Notes: generated from the letters alone by a model not told the origin. 64,000 nucleotides of DNA from an uncultured Draconibacterium sp. (GCF_913063105.1 NZ_CAJXYQ010000013.1:62001-126000), one strand, 5' to 3'. Positions 8,441 through 19,202 are shown, counted from the first letter of the stretch. Program-made: numbers and translations.

Positions 8441-9646
8441 ATGAAAACAAGTTTACTCATTTTAATGTTGTTAAGTGTTGCTTTTACCACTTTTGCACAA
8501 GATTCCGAATTAACGGATAATCAATACAATAATTCTGCCGACAACTTATTGGGGAAAGACTCAAAACTACTTGTTGGTGGCTATGGCGAAGTTCATTTTA
8601 ATCAATCACTGTCCGGAGAGAGTTATAATAACGGAAAGTTAGACGTACACCGCATAGTAATGCTGCTGGGTTACAATTTCAACGAAAAGACTCAATTTAT
8701 TACTGAAATTGAGTATGAACATGTAAAAGAAGTATATGTGGAGCAGGCTTTCCTGCAATACAAACTGAATAATGCCATTAGTTTTAGGGGTGGTTTAATG
8801 TTGGTTCCAATGGGAATTATTAACGAATATCATGAACCCACAACCTTTAACGGTGTTGAAAGGCCGCTGATTGACAACACCATTGCGCCCACAACATGGC
8901 GCGAGATTGGTTTTGGAATAACGGGTACAATTCTTCCGGTATCGCTGAAATACCAGGCTTACCTGATGAATGGTTTTAACGGCTACGATGGTTCGGGTAA
9001 ATTAAATGGCGCAAAAGGGCTGCGCAGTGGCCGCCAAAAAGGGGCAGAGTCATACATCAGTTCGCCCAATTTTGCAGGAAAAGTTGAATACTATGGCATA
9101 CGTGGGCTAAACCTTGGGTTCTCGGCCTATCTCGGAAAAACACAGAGTACATTATACGATGGAATTGGTAAAGATGATGACGCAGCAATAGCTGTTGCCG
9201 ATTCTTCGGTTGTGGGCATTGCCATGCTTGGCCTCGATGCCCGATATGCCATAAAAGGACTTCAGCTGCGGGGGCAACTCTATTATGCCAACTTATCAAA
9301 CACTAACGAATACAACCAATTTACTGCCGGCACCAGCGGCACTTTGAATGATTTGGGTAGCGCAATGCTTGGCTATTATGCTGAAGCGGCCTATAATGTT
9401 TTCCGTTCGGTTGAAACCGAGCTGCAACTTATTCCCTTTATTCGTTACGAAGTACTGAACACCCACAGTTCGGTAGAAAATAATATTGTAAAAAACCTGG
9501 CCTACGATAAAACAGCAATAACAACCGGACTTACACTGGCATTAACCAAAGGTGCAGTGGTAAAAACCGATATTCAATTTGTAAAAAATGCTGCCACCGA
9601 CAAATATGCCAAAACCTTTAATGCGGGTGTTGGAGTAATGTTTTAA
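8441..9646 (+). CDS. Outer-membrane porin (OprP/OprO-like)
   Basis: 401 residues with a signal peptide (about 1-19, ending FAQ). The mature protein has the strand pattern of phosphate-selective-type porins: an opening strand LLVGGYGEVHF, a central loop region with GLMLVPMGIINEYHEP and the WREIGFGITG segment, and a final strand FNAGVGVMF ending in F for insertion by the BAM complex. It probably forms a passive channel in the outer membrane. The gene for an FMN-binding protein follows after 10 bases, and a cytochrome gene lies further down, so it may belong to a redox process rather than anion uptake; that is inference from context. Confidence 0.85.
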   Translation: MKTSLLILMLLSVAFTTFAQDSELTDNQYNNSADNLLGKDSKLLVGGYGEVHFNQSLSGESYNNGKLDVHRIVMLLGYNFNEKTQFITEIEYEHVKEVYVEQAFLQYKLNNAISFRGGLMLVPMGIINEYHEPTTFNGVERPLIDNTIAPTTWREIGFGITGTILPVSLKYQAYLMNGFNGYDGSGKLNGAKGLRSGRQKGAESYISSPNFAGKVEYYGIRGLNLGFSAYLGKTQSTLYDGIGKDDDAAIAVADSSVVGIAMLGLDARYAIKGLQLRGQLYYANLSNTNEYNQFTAGTSGTLNDLGSAMLGYYAEAAYNVFRSVETELQLIPFIRYEVLNTHSSVENNIVKNLAYDKTAITTGLTLALTKGAVVKTDIQFVKNAATDKYAKTFNAGVGVMF

Positions 9647-9656
9647 ACCGTTTATA

Positions 9657-10220
9657 ATGAGTAGTAAATCAGTAATTGTATTTATAATTTTTGTAGTAAA
9701 TGCCTTTTTGGGCATGGCTCAAACGGAAATTAATTATTCGCCCAAAGCACTTGAAAAAGTGTTACAAAAACAAGGCTTAACAGATTTTAAGGCGATAAAA
9801 GAACTTACTGTGCCAAATAATCAGGTATTAACAACTGGTATTAACGGTAAATACTTTCTGATTACTGAAAACAATAAAATCGCTTACATTTATATAGGAC
9901 GGGTAAATAGCTGCCGGGGCGGAGGCTGCAAAGCACAGCCGGTATTTATGGAGAATCGTGAGTCGGAATATTTTGATTATTTTATTCTGTTCAATAAAGA
10001 TAAAACGGTTCTCGAAATAAAAGTCTTTAATTACCAGGCCACGCATGGGCACGAAATTACAGCAAAAGGCTGGCTAAAGCAGTTTGTTGGCTACAACGGA
10101 ACAAAACAGCTAAAAGTGGATAAAAACATTGATGCCATCTCCGGAGCAACAATTTCGGTTTATGCCATTACTGCTGATGTTGAAAATAAAACAGCCTTAC
10201 TTAAGGAAGTAATGCAATAA
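9657..10220 (+). CDS. Exported FMN-binding-domain protein (predicted ApbE substrate)
   Basis: 187 residues with a signal peptide (about 1-21). The C-terminal half is an FMN-binding domain as in RnfG and NqrC: it contains D159-A-I-S-G-A-T165, which fits the known flavinylation motif in which the last Thr is esterified with FMN by ApbE. An unusual cysteine motif, CRGGGC, lies near residues 86-91 and might bind metal or form a disulfide. The protein is probably a soluble periplasmic electron carrier. It is cotranscribed with the upstream porin (10-base gap) and ends at a strong terminator. The ApbE gene at 1758-2744 could supply the modifying enzyme. Confidence 0.85.
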   Translation: MSSKSVIVFIIFVVNAFLGMAQTEINYSPKALEKVLQKQGLTDFKAIKELTVPNNQVLTTGINGKYFLITENNKIAYIYIGRVNSCRGGGCKAQPVFMENRESEYFDYFILFNKDKTVLEIKVFNYQATHGHEITAKGWLKQFVGYNGTKQLKVDKNIDAISGATISVYAITADVENKTALLKEVMQ

Positions 10221-10247
10221 TCAGTGAAATTCAGATATTAACGTTTA

Positions 10248-10286
10248 AAGCTCCGGCAGGGATAGCCATCACCCTCCGGAGCTTTT
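10248..10286 (+). terminator. Intrinsic terminator after the porin/FMN-binding operon
   Basis: Stem AAGCTCCGG / CCGGAGCTT at 10248-10256 and 10276-10284, extended inward by AGGG/CCCT past a one-base bulge, with T residues at the 3' side. It separates this operon from the cytochrome gene. Confidence 0.8.
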
Positions 10287-10409
10287 CTGGTTTTAAAATT
10301 CTGATAAAAAAACAAGGATATTTACCAAAGACGAATCAGCAAAAAAAACACGATAAAGAACACAAGTTTGATTAAATTTAGGTGTCAAAAACAATAAACG
10401 CCTTTATTT

Positions 10410-12254
10410 ATGAAATTTATAAAACTCACCATTGCGGCAATTATCGTGCTTTTGGTATTACCATCTGGCTACCTTATTTATCAGAGAAACTTGTCAAGCA
10501 GCACCAACCATTGGTTTTCAGCATCGGGTAATTGCGAATTGTGCCACGGAACAAGCGATGTTGCCTCGCGCGATGCACAAGGAAACGATGTTTCGCCCAT
10601 TACCCACTGGCGAAGCACCATGCTGGCCAACTCGTCGAACGACCCGTTTTGGAGAGCAAAAGTAAAACACGAGGGGCTTGTTAATCCGGAGCATAAAGAG
10701 GCGCTGGAAAATGTTTGTACCCGATGCCATGCACCAATGGGCATGATAAATGCCTTGTTAAATAATGCTGCAGCTTATACTTTTGCCGATTTACAAAACG
10801 ACGAAATGGGACAAGATGGCATCTCCTGTACGCTGTGTCATCAGATAAACGGTTTTCAGGCGGGTGAATTTTCAGGGGTGTTTAACCTTAATGAGGCAAA
10901 AGAAATCTACGGCCCATTTACAAGTCCAATTACGCAACAAATGTTTTCAAATACTGGCTATACTCCTGTTCATAACACCATAATTAACGAGTCACGATTG
11001 TGTGGTTCGTGCCATACACTAATAACCAATTCGGTTGACGATGACGGAAATTTTACCGGCCATACATTTGTTGAGCAAGCTCTTTACCACGAGTGGGAAA
11101 ACTCGGTTTACAAGCAGCAAAACAAATCGTGCCAGCTGTGCCACATTCCTCGTATTGATGAAGGGGTACAAATTAGCAGCCGTCCCAATTTTGCAGCTAA
11201 ACGCGAGCCCTTTGGAGTACATAGCCTGACCGGAGGAAACAGCTTTATGCTTGGTTTATTAAAACAAAATCACGAAGAGATGAACCTTGCGGCCGGAGAA
11301 GAAAACCTTACTGCTTCAATAAAACGAACTGAGGAGCTGCTGACACAAAATACCATAACAATTAGCCTCCAGGAAGAAAAGCGCACCTCCGACTCTGTTT
11401 ACTTTGCTGTTCATTTAAGAAATAAGGCAGGCCATAAGTTTCCTACCGGATTTCCAAGCCGAAGAGCTTATCTCGAATTTATCGTAAGCAACAACCAGGA
11501 TACCCTTTTTCATTCAGGTGCTGAAAACGCAACTGGATTAAACCACATTACCGACGGTAAGTACGAAAAGCATTACAATACCATTTCAAAACAAGACCAG
11601 GTTCAGATTTATGAATTTGTGATGGGTGACACCGAAGGAGAAGTTACCACTATTCTTGAACGCGCCTATGAACCATTAAAAGATAACCGAATTCCGCCCG
11701 AAGGGTTTAGTGTTACACATAGCAATTATGATACCGTTAGAATAGTTGGAAATGCTGTTTTTGACCCGGATTACAGCAATGGATTAGGTTCTGAACAACT
11801 TATTTATGCTTTACCGCTTTCGCTATTAAATGGCCTAACAAAAATAGGGGTAAAGATGCATTACGAAACAGTACCCGAAAGTTGGGTGCAGGATTTATTC
11901 AGCCACTCCGAAAATGATGAAAACATTGGACAGTTTAAAATGATGTATGAACAACTTGAGCATAAATCGATAGTAATTGCACGCGATTCTCTCGAGATGT
12001 TGTTTACAGGCCTGAACCAGGACAAATCCACCCCTGTTATCATTTACCCTAACCCAAGTGCCGGTACTATTCAACTAAAAGGCATTAACAAAACCTATAG
12101 GTACACCGTATATTCGCAGAATGGAAAATACCTAAAAGGAGGAACCATCAATGCTGATGTTGAGCTCAACTTAGATTTACCGGGTGGATATTACTTCCTC
12201 CATTTGGAGTCAGGTAATCAACAACACGTAAATCAGCTAATTATAAAATCGTAG
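10410..12254 (+). CDS. Pentaheme cytochrome c with T9SS type A sorting domain
   Basis: 614 residues. An N-terminal signal peptide or anchor (about 5-24) is followed by five CxxCH heme-binding motifs at 42-46 (CELCH), 103-107 (CTRCH), 140-144 (CTLCH), 198-202 (CGSCH) and 241-245 (CQLCH). The central part (about 300-530) is beta-rich with an HKFPTGFPSRRAYLE segment seen in multiheme proteins of the cytochrome c554/nitrite reductase-like group. The last 70 residues, starting IIYPNPSAGTIQLKG, form a type A T9SS C-terminal sorting domain. The protein is therefore predicted to be heme-loaded in the periplasm and then exported to the cell surface, where it could pass electrons to or from external acceptors. 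It is bounded by terminators on both sides. Confidence 0.9.
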   Translation: MKFIKLTIAAIIVLLVLPSGYLIYQRNLSSSTNHWFSASGNCELCHGTSDVASRDAQGNDVSPITHWRSTMLANSSNDPFWRAKVKHEGLVNPEHKEALENVCTRCHAPMGMINALLNNAAAYTFADLQNDEMGQDGISCTLCHQINGFQAGEFSGVFNLNEAKEIYGPFTSPITQQMFSNTGYTPVHNTIINESRLCGSCHTLITNSVDDDGNFTGHTFVEQALYHEWENSVYKQQNKSCQLCHIPRIDEGVQISSRPNFAAKREPFGVHSLTGGNSFMLGLLKQNHEEMNLAAGEENLTASIKRTEELLTQNTITISLQEEKRTSDSVYFAVHLRNKAGHKFPTGFPSRRAYLEFIVSNNQDTLFHSGAENATGLNHITDGKYEKHYNTISKQDQVQIYEFVMGDTEGEVTTILERAYEPLKDNRIPPEGFSVTHSNYDTVRIVGNAVFDPDYSNGLGSEQLIYALPLSLLNGLTKIGVKMHYETVPESWVQDLFSHSENDENIGQFKMMYEQLEHKSIVIARDSLEMLFTGLNQDKSTPVIIYPNPSAGTIQLKGINKTYRYTVYSQNGKYLKGGTINADVELNLDLPGGYYFLHLESGNQQHVNQLIIKS

Positions 12255-12279
12255 AACATTTTATCGAAAAGAATACAAC

Positions 12280-12315
12280 AAAAAGCCGGCACTGAAAATT
12301 CAATGCCGGCTTTTT
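12280..12315. terminator. Bidirectional intrinsic terminator between cytochrome and cysH
   Basis: Twelve-base-pair stem AAAAAGCCGGCA / TGCCGGCTTTTT with a 12-base loop. A-run on one side and T-run on the other let it serve both convergent genes. Confidence 0.88.
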
Positions 12316-12332
12316 GCTCGCTGCCGAAAATG

Positions 12333-13040
12333 CTATTTTTTTAGCGAATGCAGGCCACACTCTTTGCCTGAGCCCTGCTCCCACCACCAGCGTCCTGCGC
12401 GAAAATCTTCGCCCGGTTGAATGGCGCGTGTGCAAGGCTGGCAGCCAATACTAACAAAACCTTTATCGTGTAACACATTGTACGGCACATTGTATTTTTT
12501 TACCCAGTCGATAGTTTCTTCCAGGCTCCATTCCATCAGCGGATTGAATTTCACGATCTTGTTACCTTCATCAAATTCAAAAAATTTCATTTCGCTGCGG
12601 TTTTCCGACTGCGAAGCACGTAATCCGGTAATCCAGATTTCGTTTCCTTTTAAAGCACGTTTTAATGGAATTACCTTGCGGATGTAACAACACTCTTTTC
12701 GGTTTTCAAGCGATTCGTAAAAACTAAACGGCCCCTTTTCATCCAACAGGTTTTCTACTTCGTTGGTTGGCGGGAAATAAGCTTTTATGGGCTTTTTATA
12801 TTTTTCGAGCGTGCTGCGGTATACTTTATAGGTTTCAGGAAAAAGTCGGCCGGTATCTAAAGTAACAACTTTTACAGGCAGGTCGTTTTTAAAAATAATA
12901 TCAGTTATCACCTGGTCTTCGTAACCAAAACTGGTAGTAAAAACCACTTTCCCGGGATGCTCTTCCACCAGGAATTGTAATTTTTCAACAATCGATTTTT
13001 CTTTCAGTAGAGTATTGTACTTGTTTGTTAGTTCTTGCAT
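12333..13040 (-). CDS. cysH: Assimilatory APS (adenylyl-sulfate) reductase, CysH family
   Basis: About 235 residues from the ATG at 13040 (preceded by TAGGA); in-frame ATGs at 13064 and 13079 are alternatives. It reduces activated sulfate to sulfite in cysteine synthesis, using thioredoxin. The PP-loop ATPase-like fold begins VVFTTSFGYEDQ, with VVTLDTGRLFPET following. The cysteines ECCYIRK and SIGCQPCTR are the 4Fe-4S ligands that mark the APS-using (rather than PAPS-using) branch, and the catalytic KECGLH motif is at the C terminus. No other sulfate-assimilation gene is adjacent. It converges on the cytochrome gene across a terminator. Confidence 0.92.
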   Translation of the reverse strand: MQELTNKYNTLLKEKSIVEKLQFLVEEHPGKVVFTTSFGYEDQVITDIIFKNDLPVKVVTLDTGRLFPETYKVYRSTLEKYKKPIKAYFPPTNEVENLLDEKGPFSFYESLENRKECCYIRKVIPLKRALKGNEIWITGLRASQSENRSEMKFFEFDEGNKIVKFNPLMEWSLEETIDWVKKYNVPYNVLHDKGFVSIGCQPCTRAIQPGEDFRAGRWWWEQGSGKECGLHSLKK

Positions 13041-13119
13041 ATTCCTATAATTATTTTTTACCATTAAGTTCTGCCTCATTCACGCACACACCTCTTTAGT
13101 CCTTTATCCTTTGCTCTTT

Positions 13120-14310
13120 TTACTCCACATACAAAACCAACCCCTTCAAATATTCGCTTTCGGGGTGGTAAATATTTACCGGATGATCAACCGGTTGGCT
13201 CATTTGGTGTAATATCCGCACATTTCGTCCTGAAATTGCAGCTGCAGAAAATACCGCTTCTCTGAATTTTTCTTTTGACACCACCTGCGAACACGAAAAG
13301 GTAAACAAAATGCCACCTTTACGAATCTGTTCGAAAGCACGGGTATTTATTCGCTTGTATCCTTTTAATGCCTGTGGCAGGGTATTCCGGTGCTTGGCAA
13401 ATGCCGGCGGATCCAGAATTATCAGGTCGTATTTGTCCTGAATATCTTTCAGGTATTCGAAACCATCAATTACCGTTGATTTATGGCGTTTGTCGTTCGG
13501 AAAATTAAGCTCAACATTTTCATCTGTCAGGTCGATAGCCTTAGCCGATGCATCAACCGAATGTACCGATTTGGCACCACCCTGCATGGCGTAAAACGAA
13601 AATCCTCCGGTGTAACAAAACATGTTCAGCACATCGCGGTTTTTCGAGTAGTCTTGCACCAGTTTCCGATTTTCACGCTGGTCAACAAAAAATCCGGTTT
13701 TTTGTCCGCGCTCCCAGTCTACTTTAAAACGTAAACCATACTCCAGCACTTCATTTTCTGAATCCGACCCAAAAAGATAACCGTCTTCTGATTTTACTTC
13801 GGCTTTAAACGGTAATGTCTTTTCGCTTTTATTGTAAACGGCCTTAAGCTTATCGCCCAGCACTTCCTGCAAAGCTTTTACCAGCTCTTCGCGAATAAGA
13901 TACATACCAATGGAATGCATTTGCATGACCGCCGTTCCGTTATAAAAATCGATAATCAGGCCGGGCATGCCATCGCCTTCGGCATGTACGAGGCGAAAAA
14001 CATTGGTTTCGGTATTGTTTTCAAAACCTAAGTTCATTCGTAGGTTCCAGGCTCGTTCTATTTTGCTTTTCCAGAAATCGTAATCAGGCACAACCTCATC
14101 AAAGGATACAATTCGCACTGCTATCGATCCTACCTGGTAGTGTCCGATTCCCAAAAACTGGTCTTTATTTGAATACACTTTTACCAAATCACCTTCGGCA
14201 GGGGTGCCATACATTTTTTTTATTGCTCCGGAAAACACCCAGGGATGAAAACGCAGTAATGACTGGTCTTTACCCGATTTCAAAACCACTTTGACAAACT
14301 CTTTTGTCAT
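13120..14310 (-). CDS. rlmI: RlmI-like 23S rRNA (cytosine-C5) methyltransferase
   Basis: 396 residues from the ATG at 14310 (MTKEFVKVVLKSG); an upstream ATG at 14355 lies inside the preceding gene and is rejected. It has an N-terminal PUA domain (about 1-75, KSGKDQSLLRFHPWVFSGAI), a middle EEHEE domain, and a C-terminal SAM-dependent Rossmann fold with VLNMFCYTGGFSFYAM for SAM binding, ILDPPAFAKH, and FSCS bearing the probable catalytic Cys. E. coli RlmI makes m5C1962 in 23S rRNA; the exact target here is inferred. The gene follows the exonuclease gene by 2 bases, so DUF5063, exonuclease and methyltransferase form one operon. Confidence 0.92.
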   Translation of the reverse strand: MTKEFVKVVLKSGKDQSLLRFHPWVFSGAIKKMYGTPAEGDLVKVYSNKDQFLGIGHYQVGSIAVRIVSFDEVVPDYDFWKSKIERAWNLRMNLGFENNTETNVFRLVHAEGDGMPGLIIDFYNGTAVMQMHSIGMYLIREELVKALQEVLGDKLKAVYNKSEKTLPFKAEVKSEDGYLFGSDSENEVLEYGLRFKVDWERGQKTGFFVDQRENRKLVQDYSKNRDVLNMFCYTGGFSFYAMQGGAKSVHSVDASAKAIDLTDENVELNFPNDKRHKSTVIDGFEYLKDIQDKYDLIILDPPAFAKHRNTLPQALKGYKRINTRAFEQIRKGGILFTFSCSQVVSKEKFREAVFSAAAISGRNVRILHQMSQPVDHPVNIYHPESEYLKGLVLYVE

Positions 14311-14312
14311 GC

Positions 14313-14885
14313 TTAATTTTTTGAAAAGTTCTTGAAAATTTCCAATGCAGCCCACGCATCGGTAGCCGCATAATATTGTTGTGCTTCTGTTAATTCATCA
14401 GCCTCCCAGTTGGTAAGCTGCTGTCCTTTCGATATACGAAACCCACAGGCAATGGCTGTTAATTTTTTCAGGCTAAAATTCTGAATTCCCATTTCTTTAG
14501 CTTCGTCCTGCAGTTCTACAAAGCCACCGGGTTTAAAAGCAACAAATTCCTGCAATCCTTTAATATCGTCGCGAATAGCCACACCCGGTTTAATCACCTT
14601 ATCATCGGCCAATAGCTCCACAATTTCGCGTGGCAATCCAATGCGGTTAATCCGAAATAAAAAGGCCTTGTTCTTTGTCGACAATTGCAGTAATGCCACT
14701 TTGTTTACCACCCCTTTTTTAAATGAAGGTTTGGTCTCCGTATCAAAACCAATGGTACTTTCTCTACTTAGCTCCTCAATCGCGTATTTTACTTTCCGCA
14801 ACGAATCTACCAATACAATTTGCCCTTCAAAACGTTTTAAAGGCAGGTCGGTTAATTCTTCGTTTGATATTCTTTCTCTAAACAT
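14313..14885 (-). CDS. 3'-5' exonuclease, RNase D/DnaQ-like DEDDy family
   Basis: 190 residues forming a single DEDDy exonuclease domain. Metal-binding acidic residues are visible in GFDTET (D48, E50), in IRDDIKGL near residue 106, and in the YAATDAWA motif near 170, where the tyrosine four residues before the last Asp defines the DEDDy class. There is no HRDC domain, unlike full RNase D, so it is the short form common in Bacteroidota. The likely role is 3' end trimming of RNA or DNA. Its ATG abuts the stop of the DUF5063 gene, indicating cotranscription. Confidence 0.9.
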   Translation of the reverse strand: MFRERISNEELTDLPLKRFEGQIVLVDSLRKVKYAIEELSRESTIGFDTETKPSFKKGVVNKVALLQLSTKNKAFLFRINRIGLPREIVELLADDKVIKPGVAIRDDIKGLQEFVAFKPGGFVELQDEAKEMGIQNFSLKKLTAIACGFRISKGQQLTNWEADELTEAQQYYAATDAWAALEIFKNFSKN

Positions 14886-15491
14886 TTATTCCTCCTCTTC
14901 GTCAGTTCCCCAGAATTTATCCAGCCACTGCGGATTACCGGTTCCCGGAACTACGTCCTCGTTATTATTTTGTACCGAAAAATCGGCGTCGCTATAAACC
15001 AACATATGCACGGCGCGTAAAACGTTAACCAGCTGTTGCCCCCAGAATTCCTCAAAATGCAGCTTACATTCTGCAAGTGTATCATTCATTACCTCTTCGT
15101 TGCCAATGCTGTAATTGGTAATACAGTCCTTTAAATCCTGGTAAATATCCAGCAGATTTTCTGAGATACTTGCCCGTACGGTTTCTTCGCCAAATTGAAT
15201 ATTCGGATCAAAAACTTCGTAAAATCCATCATGTTCACCAAGTACCTGCATCCATTTTTGGTGCAACATATTATAATCAAGTTCGCTAACAAATTTCTCC
15301 AGTTCGTCTTCCATTACCGTTTCAATTTTGGGTAAAACCGATGCTTTTAAATAAAGCAAGGGAAGCATTTTCTGAAGTTTGCCCAAATTCTCTTCGGCAC
15401 TAAGATGCGCTACATTCTCGATGGTAGAACAGTACTCGTTGGCTACTGTTACAAATTCGACCACATTTTTTGAATATACGACCTGATCCAT
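14886..15491 (-). CDS. DUF5063-family protein
   Basis: 201 residues, acidic and helical, with no signal peptide. It starts MDQVVYSKNVVEFVTVANEYC and has the conserved pattern of DUF5063 (two long helices, then a W-containing C-terminal helix, LHFEEFWGQQLVNVLRAVH). The C terminus is very acidic (DKFWGTDEEEE). DUF5063 has no known activity; it is found in the same small operon with a 3'-5' exonuclease and an RlmI-type methyltransferase, which suggests but does not show a role in RNA metabolism. It is the first gene of that operon. Confidence 0.85.
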   Translation of the reverse strand: MDQVVYSKNVVEFVTVANEYCSTIENVAHLSAEENLGKLQKMLPLLYLKASVLPKIETVMEDELEKFVSELDYNMLHQKWMQVLGEHDGFYEVFDPNIQFGEETVRASISENLLDIYQDLKDCITNYSIGNEEVMNDTLAECKLHFEEFWGQQLVNVLRAVHMLVYSDADFSVQNNNEDVVPGTGNPQWLDKFWGTDEEEE

Positions 15492-15525
15492 TCTTAATTA
15501 TAAATTGCCCGTTAAAAAACTGCTG

Positions 15526-15533
15526 CAAAAGTA
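15526..15533 (-). promoter_or_regulatory. Putative -7 box of the DUF5063-exonuclease-rlmI operon
   Basis: On the minus strand TACTTTTG is a perfect TAnnTTTG match 34 bases before the DUF5063 ATG. No good -33 TTTG is seen. Confidence 0.4.
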
Positions 15534-15688
15534 GTAAAGTTTTTTAAGAGAGCAGGGTAATGGAAAAAGTTGGTTGACAGGAAAAATTGGATTCGATAAG
15601 GAGGAGTAATTAAAACTATGGCCTTGCGGTAGTTTTTTTAAGCACAACAAAAAATTATCAACACCGTTTTCTGAAGTTTTAAAGCTCT

Positions 15689-17590
15689 TTAATCATTCCA
15701 TTCCAGCAGGTTATCTACCCGATAGATTATTTTTTTGTTATCAAGAAGCCATTTAATTACTTCGCGCATTTTTTGCTGGTCGCCTTTTAATTTAAATAAC
15801 AAACTCTCATACGAACATGGCTTTTCAATCAGCTTTTTTACCCGTTTGCTTATGGTTTCAAATTCGTAATCGCTTAAAGCAAGCGTATTTTTTGCTTTGC
15901 AAATATCGCAGGTTCCACAAGCCGGAGCGTCCGTTTCGCCAAAGTAATTCAATAATATCTGGCTTCGGCATGTTGCCGAATCGGTAGCATAATGAATAAC
16001 CGCCTCAATCTTTTCTATGTAATCTTTTTTACGCAGGTCGTAATTCTCTTTCGAAATCTTTAAGCGATCAACAGGCACACGCTCTTTGGTAAAATAAATA
16101 AAAGGGGTCTGGCTCCTTGGCACATAATCAATTACTTTCGACTGGCGTAGGTGTTTCAGGTAGTTATAAACCTGGTCGCCATCAAGCCCTGTACGTTTCG
16201 ATAGCAGTTCTTCATCAATCGCCACGTAACCGCTAAACAATCCGGTATACGAGCGCAATAATAATTTTATAAAATCGTCGAGTTTGGCATTGGCCACCTG
16301 AAATTTGTACAGCTCGTCGCGCGATATTGGGAAATACACCCGCGAAGGGCTATCCACCTGCTCGGTAAATTCGAGATAGGCCTGCCGCTGTAATATTTTT
16401 AAACTATTGTAAACCATGGCCTGCTGAAACTTATAAGCCTGTGCAAACCCCTGAAGGCTAAACTCGTGCACCATTCCTTTTCCGTGGCCAACCGCCACCT
16501 GAAAATAGTTACAAAGCGAATCGTATATACGTTTTATATTATCAATATCGGGGAACGATACAGTAATATGTTTTTTGAGTTTGGTGGTATCGGCATTATT
16601 GTATAAAAGTACCGCAGCTGATTTCTTTCCATCGCGCCCTGCCCTGCCTGCCTCCTGGTAATAGGCTTCAAGCGAATCGGGCGAATCAATATGAATAACA
16701 AAACGAACGTTCGGTTTGTCAATCCCCATTCCAAACGCATTGGTAGCCACAATTACCCTTGTTCTTCCGTTCAGCCAATCGTCTTGCCGTGCGCTACGTA
16801 TGGCATTGCTTAAACCGGCATGATAATAGTTGGCCGAGACACCATTCTTCCGCAATTCGATGGCTACTTCGCGGGTTGCTTTTCGGTTGCGAACATATAC
16901 AACACCCGAGCCTTTCACTTTTTGCAGGGTATCAAGCAGGTAACCGGTTTTGTTTTCGACGTGGCGCACCAGGTAACTCAAATTTTCGCGCTGAAACGAG
17001 ATTTTTAACAAATTCTTCTCTTTGAAGCCCAGTTTATCCTGTATGTCGTCGGCCACTTTTGGCGTTGCCGTTGCTGTTAAAGCCAATACTTTTACAGTTG
17101 GCAAAAGTTTGCGTACCTCAACAATATTTAAATAGCTGGGCCGAAAATCGTATCCCCACTGCGAAATACAATGTGCCTCATCAACCGTTAACAGGTTGAC
17201 GTTCATTTGCTCCAAGCGCTCCAGAAAACGTTGCGAATTCAGTCGTTCCGGAGAAACGTATAAAAACTTATAATTCCCCCAAACGGCATTATCAAGGGTA
17301 AGTTTTATTTCGCGTGCCGACATGCCGCTATGCACTGCCAATGCTTTTATTCCTTTCCTGTTCAGGTTTTCTACCTGGTCCTTCATTAAGGCAATTAAAG
17401 GAGTAACCACCACACAAATACCTTCGTGCGCCAAAGAATAAATCTGAAAAGTTATGGATTTTCCTCCTCCCGTTGGCATCAGTCCAAGCGTATCCTTTCC
17501 GGAGGCAACAGCTTCAATAATTTCAAGCTGCAGCGGCCGGAATTCGGGGTAGCCCCAATAGCGGGTAAGTATCTGCCTGAAGTCTTCCAT
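15689..17590 (-). CDS. recQ: RecQ-family ATP-dependent DNA helicase
   Basis: 633 residues. Superfamily 2 helicase motifs run in order: LMPTGGGKS (Walker A, near residue 37), VTPLIALMKDQV, TVDEAHCISQWGYDFRPSY (DEAH, near 135), LALTATATP, a helicase C lobe with VATNAFGMGIDKPNVRF and a QEAGRAGRDG motif. The zinc-binding RQC region follows (CRSQILLNYFG, CGTCDIC near 540-565). A canonical C-terminal HRDC domain is not evident, giving the shorter Bacteroidota form. It unwinds DNA 3'-5' in recombination repair. It is a single gene, divergent from guaB. Confidence 0.95.
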   Translation of the reverse strand: MEDFRQILTRYWGYPEFRPLQLEIIEAVASGKDTLGLMPTGGGKSITFQIYSLAHEGICVVVTPLIALMKDQVENLNRKGIKALAVHSGMSAREIKLTLDNAVWGNYKFLYVSPERLNSQRFLERLEQMNVNLLTVDEAHCISQWGYDFRPSYLNIVEVRKLLPTVKVLALTATATPKVADDIQDKLGFKEKNLLKISFQRENLSYLVRHVENKTGYLLDTLQKVKGSGVVYVRNRKATREVAIELRKNGVSANYYHAGLSNAIRSARQDDWLNGRTRVIVATNAFGMGIDKPNVRFVIHIDSPDSLEAYYQEAGRAGRDGKKSAAVLLYNNADTTKLKKHITVSFPDIDNIKRIYDSLCNYFQVAVGHGKGMVHEFSLQGFAQAYKFQQAMVYNSLKILQRQAYLEFTEQVDSPSRVYFPISRDELYKFQVANAKLDDFIKLLLRSYTGLFSGYVAIDEELLSKRTGLDGDQVYNYLKHLRQSKVIDYVPRSQTPFIYFTKERVPVDRLKISKENYDLRKKDYIEKIEAVIHYATDSATCRSQILLNYFGETDAPACGTCDICKAKNTLALSDYEFETISKRVKKLIEKPCSYESLLFKLKGDQQKMREVIKWLLDNKKIIYRVDNLLEWND

Positions 17591-17687
17591 TAATACAAAT
17601 TAAGAAATCATTTTAAGCTTTAACAATTTTTATCCTTCAAAACTGGGTATGCCTTAAATAATTCGGCTCTGGTCCACTATTTTTTTG

Positions 17688-17695
17688 TAGTTTTG
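17688..17695 (+). promoter_or_regulatory. Putative -7 box of guaB
   Basis: TAGTTTTG is a perfect TAnnTTTG match 32 bases before the guaB ATG. The -33 region (TTCG near 17662) is poor. Confidence 0.45.
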
Positions 17696-17720
17696 CGCTT
17701 TAATAAAAACATAAAAATAG

Positions 17721-19202
<1,482 letters not shown>

